Origin: CAZMOK01 sp964567785
Lineage (GTDB): Bacteria; Bacteroidota; Bacteroidia; Bacteroidales; JAGOPY01
Reading direction: 5' to 3'
NCBI GenBank assembly: GCA_964567785.1
Contig: CAZMOK010000011.1
Span: forward strand, 1 to 64,000
DNA: 64,000 bases
Shown: in pieces, positions 42,629-50,727 of the stretch
Layout: each line of letters starts with the position of its first letter
How positions within the stretch are numbered: the stretch's first letter is position 1
Position numbers and translations under genes: made by a program
Notes under the pieces: model-generated
Told to the model about the DNA's origin: nothing
Seen by the model: only the letters and a program-made list of their open reading frames with translations
Databases searched by the model: none

Positions 42629-43756
42629 ATGAAAAAAATACTGACGTTAGTCATTATTCTTGGCCTTATCTCCTGCGGACAGACGCCAGAGGATGAAGAG
42701 TCCATCAGGCAGCAGATAAGCGAATATAAAAGCGAAATAAACCAGATCAATAAAAAAATTAATGAGTTAGAAGATAAACTCGATGAGTTTGACGGTGATG
42801 AAAGGTTCTCAGTACCTGTAAGCGTAAAAATGATCGATTACGAGGTATTCAACCACTATTTTGAAGTGCGTGGGACAGCAGAAGCGGTCAACGAATCAAT
42901 GATCAGTCCTGAGACCAGTGGCACGATCGAAAATATTTATGTAAAGGAAGGAGAGAGGGTCAGGAAAAACCAGCTCCTTGCCAAACTTTCTACTGAGATC
43001 ATTGAGAACAGCATACAGGAAGTTGAATCACAACTGGAATACGCAGAAACAGTTTATGAAAAACAAAAAAGGTTGTGGGACAAGAAGATCGGGTCTGAAA
43101 TGCAGTTCCTCGAGGCGAAAAACCGGCGTGACGGACTTCAAAAGAACCTGGAAACCCTGAAGTCACAGCTCGAAATGGCCTACATTAAAAGTTCCATAAA
43201 CGGGGTTGTGGATGAGATAGATATGAAAGTGGGTGAGCTGGCCATGCCCGGGGCCCCCATGATGCAATTAGTAAGCCTGGATGAATTATTTATCAACGCG
43301 GATGTATCGGAGACATATCTTGCCAGTGTGAAAGAAGGTGATTCTGTGCAGCTAAGCTTTCCTGTTTATCCCGATTTAAAAATGAAAGTACCTGTTCACA
43401 GGATAGGAAACGTGATAAACCCCGCCAACAGAACATTCAAAATGCAACTCAAGATCAAGAACCCAGGCAACAAGCTAAAGCCGAACATACTTGCGGTAAT
43501 GCGTATCAATGATTTCACCACACCTTCAGCATTGATAGTCCCTTCAAATGTCATCAAGCAAGATGCTAAAGGGCAGTATATTTACGTTATAAGGGAAGAA
43601 AACAGTGAAAAGGTTGCCAGGAAGGTTTATATTGAAACCGGGATGACATACGATGATGAATCTATGGTGATCGAAGGTCTCCAACTTGGTGATGAGGTGA
43701 TTACCAGGGGCTATACACAGGTATCGGACGGCGCTCCGGTATCAATCAAAGGATGA
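42629..43756 (+). CDS. RND-type efflux periplasmic adaptor (MFP) lipoprotein
   Basis: This is a membrane-fusion adaptor of 375 residues that links an inner-membrane pump to TolC. It is a lipoprotein (LISC, Cys16) followed by a coiled-coil hairpin segment. Conserved HlyD/AcrA parts follow: the biotinyl-lipoyl-like motif SPETSGTIENIYVKEGERVRKNQLLAKL, the hairpin, SINGVVDEIDMKVGELAMPGAPMMQLV, the beta-barrel domain and the C-terminal VIEGLQLGDEVITRGYTQVSDGAPVSI. It is complete. The usual RND pump gene (about 1000 codons) does not follow; the next gene begins one base after its stop codon. The pump may be elsewhere in the genome. Confidence 0.95.
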   Translation: MKKILTLVIILGLISCGQTPEDEESIRQQISEYKSEINQINKKINELEDKLDEFDGDERFSVPVSVKMIDYEVFNHYFEVRGTAEAVNESMISPETSGTIENIYVKEGERVRKNQLLAKLSTEIIENSIQEVESQLEYAETVYEKQKRLWDKKIGSEMQFLEAKNRRDGLQKNLETLKSQLEMAYIKSSINGVVDEIDMKVGELAMPGAPMMQLVSLDELFINADVSETYLASVKEGDSVQLSFPVYPDLKMKVPVHRIGNVINPANRTFKMQLKIKNPGNKLKPNILAVMRINDFTTPSALIVPSNVIKQDAKGQYIYVIREENSEKVARKVYIETGMTYDDESMVIEGLQLGDEVITRGYTQVSDGAPVSIKG

Positions 43757-43757
43757 C

Positions 43758-45269
43758 ATGAAATACCCCGTCAAGAACCGGCTTTTAATTGCAGTTGTTT
43801 TATTTTCCATCTCTTTTTACTCTTTTTCACAGAATAAGACCAAAGTCTTTATTGACAATGCTGATGTCCTGAGGTTCGAACAGAAAGGCGATAAAGAGAT
43901 CCAGCGGCTTATAGGCAATGTAAGGCTCCGCCAGGACAGTACGCTGTTTTTCTGCGACAGCGCCATCCTGGAAAATACCAGCAACAATATGCAGGCCTTT
44001 GGCAATGTTCATATCAACTATACCGACTCACTCGATATTTACGGCGACTTTCTGGATTATACCGGAAACACCCGGATAGCTGAACTCGATGGCAATGTGC
44101 TGCTTGTTGATGATAAGGCCACCCTGAGGACCGATCACCTGATATATGACAGGAACAACAAGCAGGCAACTTACAATACCGGTGGCGAGATAGAGGATGA
44201 GGAGAACGTGCTGACGAGCTGGATCGGTCATTATTACACTGCCGATAAGGAGTTTTTTTTCAAGGATACTGTGGTACTGGTAAACCCGGATTACATTCTC
44301 AGGTCAGACACTCTCAAGTATAACACCGATACCGAAATAGCGTATATATTCGGGCCAACAAATATCACGAGCGAAGAGGATTCGATTTATTGCGAATACG
44401 GCTGGTACGATACAAAGCAAAACCGCTCAAAACTGGTAAAGAACGCTCTTGTGCAGAAAAAGGAGCAGTCGATCAAGGCTGATACCATTTTCTATAACAG
44501 GGAGATAGATTATGGCCGGGCACTGGGTAATATAACGCTTACCGATACAGTCCAGGACGTAGTTGTTGAAGGTGACTCAGGAGAGTTTGACAGGAAAAAG
44601 GGGGAGTCATATGTTACCCAGCGGGCAGTTGCCATATTTATAGACGGACCGGATTCACTTTTCCTGCATGCGGATACTATTAAGGTACTCAATGATTCGC
44701 TCGACAGGGCGGAAAAACTCCTTGCCTACAACAGGATGAAATTTTTCAGGGATGATTTCCAGGGGGCATGTGATTCGATGATCTACAGCGTACCCGATTC
44801 GACTATCTATATGTATACCGATCCTGTGCTATGGTCGGATGAGAATCAACTGACCTCTGATTCCATTCATATTTTTGTGAGCCATAACAATATTGACTCG
44901 CTAAGGCTATACAGTTCTGCCTTTATCATATCAAAAGATACGGTGTCCGGCTATAATCAGATAAAGGGCCGCGAGATGACAGGTTATTTCAAGGATAACA
45001 ACCTTTGGAGAATAAGGGTCAGCGGCAATGCAGAAACACTCTATTATGTGAGGGAGGAGGACGGTGCACTGATAGGTGTAAACAAGTCTGTCTCGAGCTA
45101 TATGAAAATAAAGCTCCGGGATAACGATATCAAACAGATCACTTACCTTGAAAAGCCGGATGCAAACCTGGTACCGGATATACAGAGTCTCGGGGGTGAA
45201 TTAAAGCTGGAAGGGTTTATCTGGATAGAAGAACGTAGGCCGAAGACCAAACAGGAAATCTTTGAATAA
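43758..45269 (+). CDS. OstA/LptA-like protein for lipopolysaccharide transport
   Basis: This is a periplasmic beta-rich protein of 503 residues with a signal peptide (FSISFYSFSQ) and several OstA-like repeats, such as the recurring pattern FGNVHINYTDSLDIYGDF and IAELDGNVLLVDD, which in LptA form the beta-jellyroll bridge carrying lipopolysaccharide from the inner to the outer membrane. Bacteroidota OstA-like proteins are longer than the E. coli LptA (about 185 residues). The gene starts one base after the stop of the efflux adaptor gene and converges on the MCE gene that ends at 45271. Together with the nearby LptD homologue at 47445 it suggests an outer-membrane biogenesis role. Confidence 0.82.
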   Translation: MKYPVKNRLLIAVVLFSISFYSFSQNKTKVFIDNADVLRFEQKGDKEIQRLIGNVRLRQDSTLFFCDSAILENTSNNMQAFGNVHINYTDSLDIYGDFLDYTGNTRIAELDGNVLLVDDKATLRTDHLIYDRNNKQATYNTGGEIEDEENVLTSWIGHYYTADKEFFFKDTVVLVNPDYILRSDTLKYNTDTEIAYIFGPTNITSEEDSIYCEYGWYDTKQNRSKLVKNALVQKKEQSIKADTIFYNREIDYGRALGNITLTDTVQDVVVEGDSGEFDRKKGESYVTQRAVAIFIDGPDSLFLHADTIKVLNDSLDRAEKLLAYNRMKFFRDDFQGACDSMIYSVPDSTIYMYTDPVLWSDENQLTSDSIHIFVSHNNIDSLRLYSSAFIISKDTVSGYNQIKGREMTGYFKDNNLWRIRVSGNAETLYYVREEDGALIGVNKSVSSYMKIKLRDNDIKQITYLEKPDANLVPDIQSLGGELKLEGFIWIEERRPKTKQEIFE

Positions 45270-45270
45270 C

Positions 45271-46218
45271 TCAGAAAAGTGAAAATTTGACGTAACGTTT
45301 CGGATTTGTTCTTACGTCTTCCAGAAGCTGGTTAAGCTCGTAGGCTGTTTTTTCCAGTTCAATATATAGCTGATCATTGTTGAGCAGCATGCCAATTGAA
45401 CCTTCCCCGCTGTTTATCTTCTGTGTTATTTCAGAGATATCTGACACAACATCGTTAAGGTTCTGGAATGTTTGCGGTATATGGGCCATCGCGAGGGAGT
45501 CGCTGATGGTTGAAATATTGTCGATGGTGTTGTTGATCTCTTCACCATTATCGCGGAGGTTCATCGTGATCATGTCCAGGTTGTAAAGGATGCTGGCAAG
45601 CCTGTTCGACTGTTCCACCACCAGTGTGTCGATATTCGAAGTGGTGGTCTCAAGGTTCTGGAATGTCATGCGTATGCTCTGTATACTGGCCAGTATCTCA
45701 TCCCTTATATCCCGGGTAAAAACACCCTGAACGGCAACCACCATAGAATCAATCGACAGTATTAGGTTTTCTGCCTTTCGTTTCAGGGGCTGGATCTGTC
45801 TGTTGACTTCTTCTTTGAGAGTGGCTTCCATGGTCGACATCAATGTGTCGCCGGTGACGGCAAGCTCACCTGAGCTACCAAGCTCTATGCTGATGGCACG
45901 GGAACCCATCAGGTCGGAACTGAATATCCTGGAGACAGAGTTTTTGGGGATGGGGAATTCGTTTTTCACAGCCAGTACAATGATCACATTCCCGTTCATG
46001 GAAGGGTCAAAGTACATATCGCTTACCTGGCCTATCCTCATTCCGTTGATGAGCACAGGGTTTGATTTCTCCAGGCCGTTTATATCGTCGTAAACAGCAT
46101 AGAAATACCTCTCCTTAGAGAAGATGTTTTTCCCTTTCAGGAAGTTTAGTCCCCAGATAAAGCCTGCAATGGCCAAAACGAAGAAAAAACCAACTTTCAG
46201 TTCGCGGGGGATTTTCAA
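45271..46218 (-). CDS. MCE/MlaD domain protein
   Basis: This is a substrate-binding component of an Mla-type phospholipid transporter, 315 residues long. It has one N-terminal transmembrane helix (LKVGFFFVLAIAGFIWGLNFLKGKN). The MCE domain follows from about residue 35 to 115 (YFYAVYDDINGLEKSNPVLINGMRIGQV, then SVSRIFSSDLMGSRAISIELG). A long helical region of about 170 residues comes after that, rich in Ile, Thr, Asn and Ser, which could form a periplasmic tube or coil. MlaD-type proteins are found in inner-membrane complexes that move lipid between membranes. It is downstream of the amidase gene on the minus strand with a 31-base gap, and its 3' end is one base from the OstA gene. Confidence 0.9.
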   Translation of the reverse strand: MKIPRELKVGFFFVLAIAGFIWGLNFLKGKNIFSKERYFYAVYDDINGLEKSNPVLINGMRIGQVSDMYFDPSMNGNVIIVLAVKNEFPIPKNSVSRIFSSDLMGSRAISIELGSSGELAVTGDTLMSTMEATLKEEVNRQIQPLKRKAENLILSIDSMVVAVQGVFTRDIRDEILASIQSIRMTFQNLETTTSNIDTLVVEQSNRLASILYNLDMITMNLRDNGEEINNTIDNISTISDSLAMAHIPQTFQNLNDVVSDISEITQKINSGEGSIGMLLNNDQLYIELEKTAYELNQLLEDVRTNPKRYVKFSLF

Positions 46219-46249
46219 AGCTCAAACCTCCATTGTTATTACTACAAAC

Positions 46250-47404
46250 TTAACGATTTTTTAAGAGGGTTCTTGCCTCTTTCACCGAAATTCTCTCATT
46301 GTCCTTAAAAGCAACCACAAATGCATCTTTGAATGCCCTCTGTTTACGCAATTCGTTCTGGTATTCTATGGCATCTTCGGAATTATCAAATTTACCTGCG
46401 GTATATTTGAAAATACCGTTGTGGTAATATTCCATTACGTAATCAAGATTCTTGAATTTACGGTGTGAGAGGGGCTTTGGATTGTTATAAGTTGCAATCT
46501 GTACCCTGAACAATATTTCGGGTTTGGGAGTTTTAATCTCTTGCTGCGGAGGGGCTGTTACCGCTTTGGCCTTATTGTCTTCCCGTTCCATTTCCTGCTT
46601 GTAATCCCTGAATGCCCTGAATATCGCCGATGCGATATAAACCTTTCCTTTTTCAGAATTCAGGAAGGCCTCATCACGTGAGTTAGAAAGGAACCCCGAC
46701 TCTACCAGGACACCCGGCATGGCTGTTTTATATAAAACGAGGAATCCAGCCTGCTTCACTCCCCTGTCTTTGAGCTTTACCCTATCCCTGAACTGATCCT
46801 GGAGCAGCTTGGCAAAAACAGTGCTCTGATCGAGGAAGGCGTCCTGGAACATTGTTAAAGTAATATAATCTTCATCTTCAGTCGGATCGAAACCTTCATA
46901 CATATCATCGTAGTTTTCTTCCTTCAGGATGGCCGCGTTCTCAAGTTTTGCCACCTCGAGGTTATCTTCCGTTTTGTGAAGTCCCATAACATATGTTTCC
47001 GTGCCGTAAGGAGAACTGGAACGGTTTGCATTACAATGTATTGAAATGAAGAGATCGGCTCCGCTTTCATTTGCGATACTCGCCCTTTTATGCAATTCAA
47101 CAAAAGTGTCGTCTGCACGCGTGTAGATCACCTCAACATCGGGAAGGTATTCATTGATGTATTCACCCGTTCTAAGTGCTATGTCAAGCACAATATCTTT
47201 CTCTTTGGAGTAAGTGCCCACTGCGCCCGGGTCCCTTCCACCATGGCCGGCGTCGATAACCACCTTGGATAACTTTACCTGGCCGGATGCCTGGTACCAC
47301 CCTGCCAGGAGGAAAAGAAAAAGGGTAAATATTATTGCTGTAGATTTCACGTTATATGAATTGATTAATTTAGTGAAAATTATAACGAAAAGCTTAGAAA
47401 ACAT
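46250..47404 (-). CDS. N-acetylmuramoyl-L-alanine amidase (Amidase_3 type)
   Basis: This is a zinc hydrolase that cuts the bond between N-acetylmuramic acid and L-alanine in peptidoglycan. Zinc and catalytic residues are visible: His in VIDAGHGGRDPG, Glu in SKEKDIVL, His in FISIHCNANR and the catalytic Glu in GVLVESGFLSN. The C-terminal region of about 80 residues (RVQIATYNNPK and TAGKFDNSEDAIEYQNEL) resembles a SPOR-like peptidoglycan-binding domain. The annotated ATG gives a long N-terminus; the GTG at 47350 (MKSTAIIFTLFLFLLAGWY, from VKSTAII) would give a clearer signal peptide. It is divergent from the LptD gene, with 40 bases between them, and lies upstream of the MCE gene. Confidence 0.93.
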   Translation of the reverse strand: MFSKLFVIIFTKLINSYNVKSTAIIFTLFLFLLAGWYQASGQVKLSKVVIDAGHGGRDPGAVGTYSKEKDIVLDIALRTGEYINEYLPDVEVIYTRADDTFVELHKRASIANESGADLFISIHCNANRSSSPYGTETYVMGLHKTEDNLEVAKLENAAILKEENYDDMYEGFDPTEDEDYITLTMFQDAFLDQSTVFAKLLQDQFRDRVKLKDRGVKQAGFLVLYKTAMPGVLVESGFLSNSRDEAFLNSEKGKVYIASAIFRAFRDYKQEMEREDNKAKAVTAPPQQEIKTPKPEILFRVQIATYNNPKPLSHRKFKNLDYVMEYYHNGIFKYTAGKFDNSEDAIEYQNELRKQRAFKDAFVVAFKDNERISVKEARTLLKNR

Positions 47405-47444
47405 ATTATAGCAAGCTTTTTATTGCTTACAGTTCACTAACATA

Positions 47445-50141
47445 TTGTTGTATCCATTGTCACCAAAGCCTTTGACGATATGCCTGCGTAATTTCTTCGT
47501 GTTGCTTGCAGTGATTATACTGCCTGGAATTTCTTATTCTGTTGATCTGCCCGGGAGTGAACTTCCGGAAGTTATTACCGGTCATATGGGCTTTCCTCCC
47601 GATACATTGAACGCAGACACAATTTCACAACCTGATTCCCTGATCACAGGGGCCCTTCCCGTGAGAACGTCCGATAACGCTCCGGATTCAAAGGTACAAT
47701 ATAAATGTGTTGATTCAATAACCCTGGATCTTCCGGCAAGAAAAGTTTATCTGTATGGCGACGCTGAGATCGATTATGAGGAAATAAGCCTGGAAGCTGA
47801 CTTCATTGAGATCGACTTCAATAGTAACGAGCTGTTTGCCAGTGGATTGGAAGACTCTGCCGGGAATATGGCCGGGTTTCCTGTTTTTACGGAAGGAGAC
47901 CAGAGCTTTAAATCTGAAACCATGCGGTATAATTTCACGACCAAGCAGGGTATGATCAACGGGGTGCTGACCGAAGACAGTTATGGGTACCTGAAGGGAA
48001 ATAAGGTAAAGAAACTTGAGAACAACAATCTGAATATCCGGGGAGGTTACTATACAACCTGTAATCATGATCCTCCCCATTTCGGCTTCCATTACCAGAA
48101 ATCGAAGGTTGTGCCGGGGAAAAGAATAGTTACCGGACCGGCCTACCTGGTGATCGAAGAGCTGCCCACCCCTGTTGCCCTTCCTTTTGGCTGGTTCCCT
48201 GTTGAAACAGGAAGGCGAAATGGCATCATACTTCCTACCTATGGAGAATCGGCTAACAGGGGTTTCTATTTTGAAAATGGAGGGTATTATTTTGCGCTGG
48301 GCGATAAGGTTGACTTTAGGATTGTGGGCGATATTTATACAAGGGGAAGCTGGGCAGTCAAACCTACAATGCGTTACAGGAAAAGGTATAAGTACGACGG
48401 CACCCTCAACTTCAGCTATGCCATAAACCAGACCGGTGTGCCTGAGACTCCTAATTTTGAAAAAAGTAAGGATTTTTCCATTCGCTGGTCGCATAAACAG
48501 GACAGGGCAGCACGGCCAAGAAGTAACTTTTCGGCCGATGTCAACATTAAATCGAGTACCTTCAACAGGTTCAACCCTACGAGTACAGAGGATTACCTTT
48601 CAAATACCTTTCGGTCGAGCATTGCCTATCAGACCAATTTTGCCGGGAAGTATTTTCTTACTCTAAATGCCGGGCATGAGCAGAATACGCTTACCAAGCA
48701 GATCAATGTTACGCTGCCCGAAGTCAGCTTTTCGGTGAACCGTTTTTATCCCTTACGCAAGAAGAACCGGGTAGGTGGGCCTAAATGGTACGACAATATT
48801 TCTGTGAGTTATAAGATGAACGCAGCAAATAAACTCTCCAACCCCGATTCGGTTTTCTTCACCACTCAGACACTCGCCATGGCCCAGAACGGTATAAGGC
48901 ACAGCATTCCCGTTAGCAGTTCGGTGCAGGTGCTAAAGTACGTCACATGGACAAACTCCGTTAATATCACTGACAGGATGTATTTCAAGAAGCTGGAGAA
49001 ATCCTGGTCGAGCGACACGCTTTTTACCGGAAACGATACTCTTGTTGGTTATGAAAATACCGATACCATAAGGGGTTTTTACAATCTTTTCGATTTCAGG
49101 GTTTCTTCATCGATGAGTACAAAGCTTTATGGTATGTTGCAATTCGGTAAGAAGTTTCCCTTACAGGCTATAAGACATGTTTTTACCCCTTCCCTCAGTT
49201 TCAGCTATACACCCGATTTTGGAAATGAAAACTGGGGCTATTATGGAAGCTATGTTGATGGCGGAGGCGAGACGGTTGAATATTCCAAGTTCCAGGGCGC
49301 CCTTTACGGAACTCCGCCCGGCAGGAGATCGGGCCAGATCGGTTTCAGCTTAGGGAACAACCTTGAAATAAAAGTAAGATCAAGAAAAGATACAGTAACC
49401 GGTATGAAGAAGATCAAGCTGATAGACAGGTTTACCATTTCAGGTTCATATGACCTTGCCAGGGATTCACTGAACCTGTCATCCATAACCTTCAGTGGTA
49501 CCACCACTCTCTTCAAAAACCTGAGCATACAGTACAGGAGCAGCTGGGATCCGTATGTCCTTGACTCGACAGGTACCAGGAACCTGAACAGGTTTGAGTG
49601 GACTGAGAACAAAAGGCTTCTCAGGCTAGACAACACCAACTGGAATATATCCATTAACTGGCGGCTTACCTCCCAGGATTTTCAAAAGGACGAAGAAAAG
49701 GAGGACCAGCCTGAACAATTCGAATCTGATGCTGGAACTGAGGCGGAGCTGGAAGAGATCAACCTGAACCCTGAAGAGTATATTGACTGGGACATCCCCT
49801 GGGACCTTAGCATAAGATATTCGTTTAATTACACTGTAAGGAATGAGTACCCGAACTTCGTAAACGTAAAGGAGAAAACTATTGTACAGACACTGGCGCT
49901 CTCGGGCAATGTAAGTATCACACCCAAATGGAAGATCGGCTTCACCACAGGTTGGGATTTTGAGAATAACGACCTTTCCTACACTTCAATCAGCATTTAC
50001 CGCGACCTCCACTGCTGGGAAATGCGCTTCAACTGGATACCCACCGGTTTCAGGAAAAGCTGGAACTTCTCCATCAACGCCAAGGCCTCAATCCTTCAGG
50101 ACCTCAAGCTGACCAAGAAGAAAGACTTCAGAGACTTTTAG
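47445..50141 (+). CDS. LptD-like LPS assembly protein
   Basis: This large outer-membrane barrel protein, 898 residues in this frame, inserts lipopolysaccharide into the outer leaflet. The N-terminal OstA-like domain (LPARKVYLYGDAEIDYEEISLEAD) is followed by the barrel. Conserved features include NIRGGYYTTCNHDPPHFGF with a cysteine, and strand-rich repeats. The start is unusual: there is no ATG before the signal segment, and the frame begins with TTG at 47445 (another TTG is at 47469, giving MTICLRNFFVLLAVIILPGISYS). The hydrophobic stretch FFVLLAVIILPGISYS requires a start upstream of the next in-frame ATG. It is divergent from the amidase gene. The 3' flank carries a 12-unit hexamer array. 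Confidence 0.88.
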   Translation: MLYPLSPKPLTICLRNFFVLLAVIILPGISYSVDLPGSELPEVITGHMGFPPDTLNADTISQPDSLITGALPVRTSDNAPDSKVQYKCVDSITLDLPARKVYLYGDAEIDYEEISLEADFIEIDFNSNELFASGLEDSAGNMAGFPVFTEGDQSFKSETMRYNFTTKQGMINGVLTEDSYGYLKGNKVKKLENNNLNIRGGYYTTCNHDPPHFGFHYQKSKVVPGKRIVTGPAYLVIEELPTPVALPFGWFPVETGRRNGIILPTYGESANRGFYFENGGYYFALGDKVDFRIVGDIYTRGSWAVKPTMRYRKRYKYDGTLNFSYAINQTGVPETPNFEKSKDFSIRWSHKQDRAARPRSNFSADVNIKSSTFNRFNPTSTEDYLSNTFRSSIAYQTNFAGKYFLTLNAGHEQNTLTKQINVTLPEVSFSVNRFYPLRKKNRVGGPKWYDNISVSYKMNAANKLSNPDSVFFTTQTLAMAQNGIRHSIPVSSSVQVLKYVTWTNSVNITDRMYFKKLEKSWSSDTLFTGNDTLVGYENTDTIRGFYNLFDFRVSSSMSTKLYGMLQFGKKFPLQAIRHVFTPSLSFSYTPDFGNENWGYYGSYVDGGGETVEYSKFQGALYGTPPGRRSGQIGFSLGNNLEIKVRSRKDTVTGMKKIKLIDRFTISGSYDLARDSLNLSSITFSGTTTLFKNLSIQYRSSWDPYVLDSTGTRNLNRFEWTENKRLLRLDNTNWNISINWRLTSQDFQKDEEKEDQPEQFESDAGTEAELEEINLNPEEYIDWDIPWDLSIRYSFNYTVRNEYPNFVNVKEKTIVQTLALSGNVSITPKWKIGFTTGWDFENNDLSYTSISIYRDLHCWEMRFNWIPTGFRKSWNFSINAKASILQDLKLTKKKDFRDF

Positions 50142-50143
50142 AA

Positions 50144-50215
50144 GGAGCAGGAACAGGATTAGGAATAGGAATAGGAATAGGATTAGGAGTAGGGGCAGGA
50201 ATAAGAACAGGAGCG
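50144..50215. repeat. Hexanucleotide array GGAATA downstream of LptD
   Basis: Twelve consecutive 6-base units run from GGAGCA at 50144 to GGAGCG at 50215; most are GGAATA or a one- or two-base variant such as GGATTA or GGAACA. The array begins two bases after the stop codon of the LptD gene and ends just before the predicted RidA promoter at 50226. Its period is 6, unlike the 7 of the other arrays here. Confidence 0.75.
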
Positions 50216-50225
50216 GGAAATTGAT

Positions 50226-50233
50226 TAAATTTG
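50226..50233 (+). promoter_or_regulatory. Predicted -7 box of the RidA gene
   Basis: TAAATTTG is an exact TAnnTTTG match 21 bases before the ATG at 50255. The expected -33 position falls inside the hexamer array at 50144-50215, so the array may contribute to, or replace, the upstream promoter element. Confidence 0.45.
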
Positions 50234-50254
50234 CCATTTAACGAGTAAAAACCA

Positions 50255-50632
50255 ATGAAAAAGATCATCAACACATTGAAAGCGCCTTCTGCACTCGGGC
50301 CTTACAGCCAGGCAGTTGAGGCCAACGGCACCTTATACATTTCAGGACAGGTACCTGTAGACCCGGAAACCGGAAAGGTTGTTGAAGGCGGGATCAAAGA
50401 GCAGACAGACCAGGTCATGAAGAATATCGGGGCGATCCTTGAAGAAGCCGGATACACTTATGAGAATGTAGTGAAATCAACCTGCCTGCTCAGCAACATG
50501 GACAACTTTGCCGCCATGAACGAAGTTTACGGCAAGTACTATCCTGAGAACCCCCCGGCAAGGGCGGCCTTTGGTGTGGTGAAGCTCCCGCTCGGAGTGA
50601 TGATCGAGATAGAGACGATAGCGGTTAAATGA
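50255..50632 (+). CDS. RidA family deaminase (YjgF/TdcF)
   Basis: The family hydrolyses reactive enamine and imine intermediates, releasing ammonia and a keto acid, and so protects PLP enzymes. The 125-residue protein shows the conserved features: SALGPYSQAVEANGTLYISGQVPVDPETG, the ILEEAGYTYENVVKSTCLL segment, and the C-terminal PPARAAFGVVKLPLGVMIEIETIAVK with the active-site arginine (PARAAF). It is cytosolic. A TAAATTTG promoter box lies upstream. A heptad array starts at its stop codon. Confidence 0.95.
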   Translation: MKKIINTLKAPSALGPYSQAVEANGTLYISGQVPVDPETGKVVEGGIKEQTDQVMKNIGAILEEAGYTYENVVKSTCLLSNMDNFAAMNEVYGKYYPENPPARAAFGVVKLPLGVMIEIETIAVK

Positions 50633-50665
50633 TTGTCGATTGTCGATTTTCGATTGTTGATTTTT
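50631..50665. repeat. Heptanucleotide array GATTGTC
   Basis: Five tandem units are visible: GATTGTC, GATTGTC, GATTTTC, GATTGTT and GATTTTT. The array begins within the RidA stop codon (50630-50632) and fills the first part of the gap to the S46 gene. It is the clearest example of the gene-end heptad family. Confidence 0.8.
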
Positions 50666-50727
50666 TCTGAATAGGATAAATGATGCGGTGGTGCTATTAC
50701 GCCATGCTGCCATGAAATAACTTTACT

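Noticed and set aside
47715..48494. A 259-codon open frame opposite LptD
   Set aside because: Shadow of the LptD coding strand, with no signal peptide or motif.
50718..50725. TAACTTTA as promoter of the S46 gene
   Set aside because: It lies only 2 bases before the start codon, so transcription would begin inside the gene.
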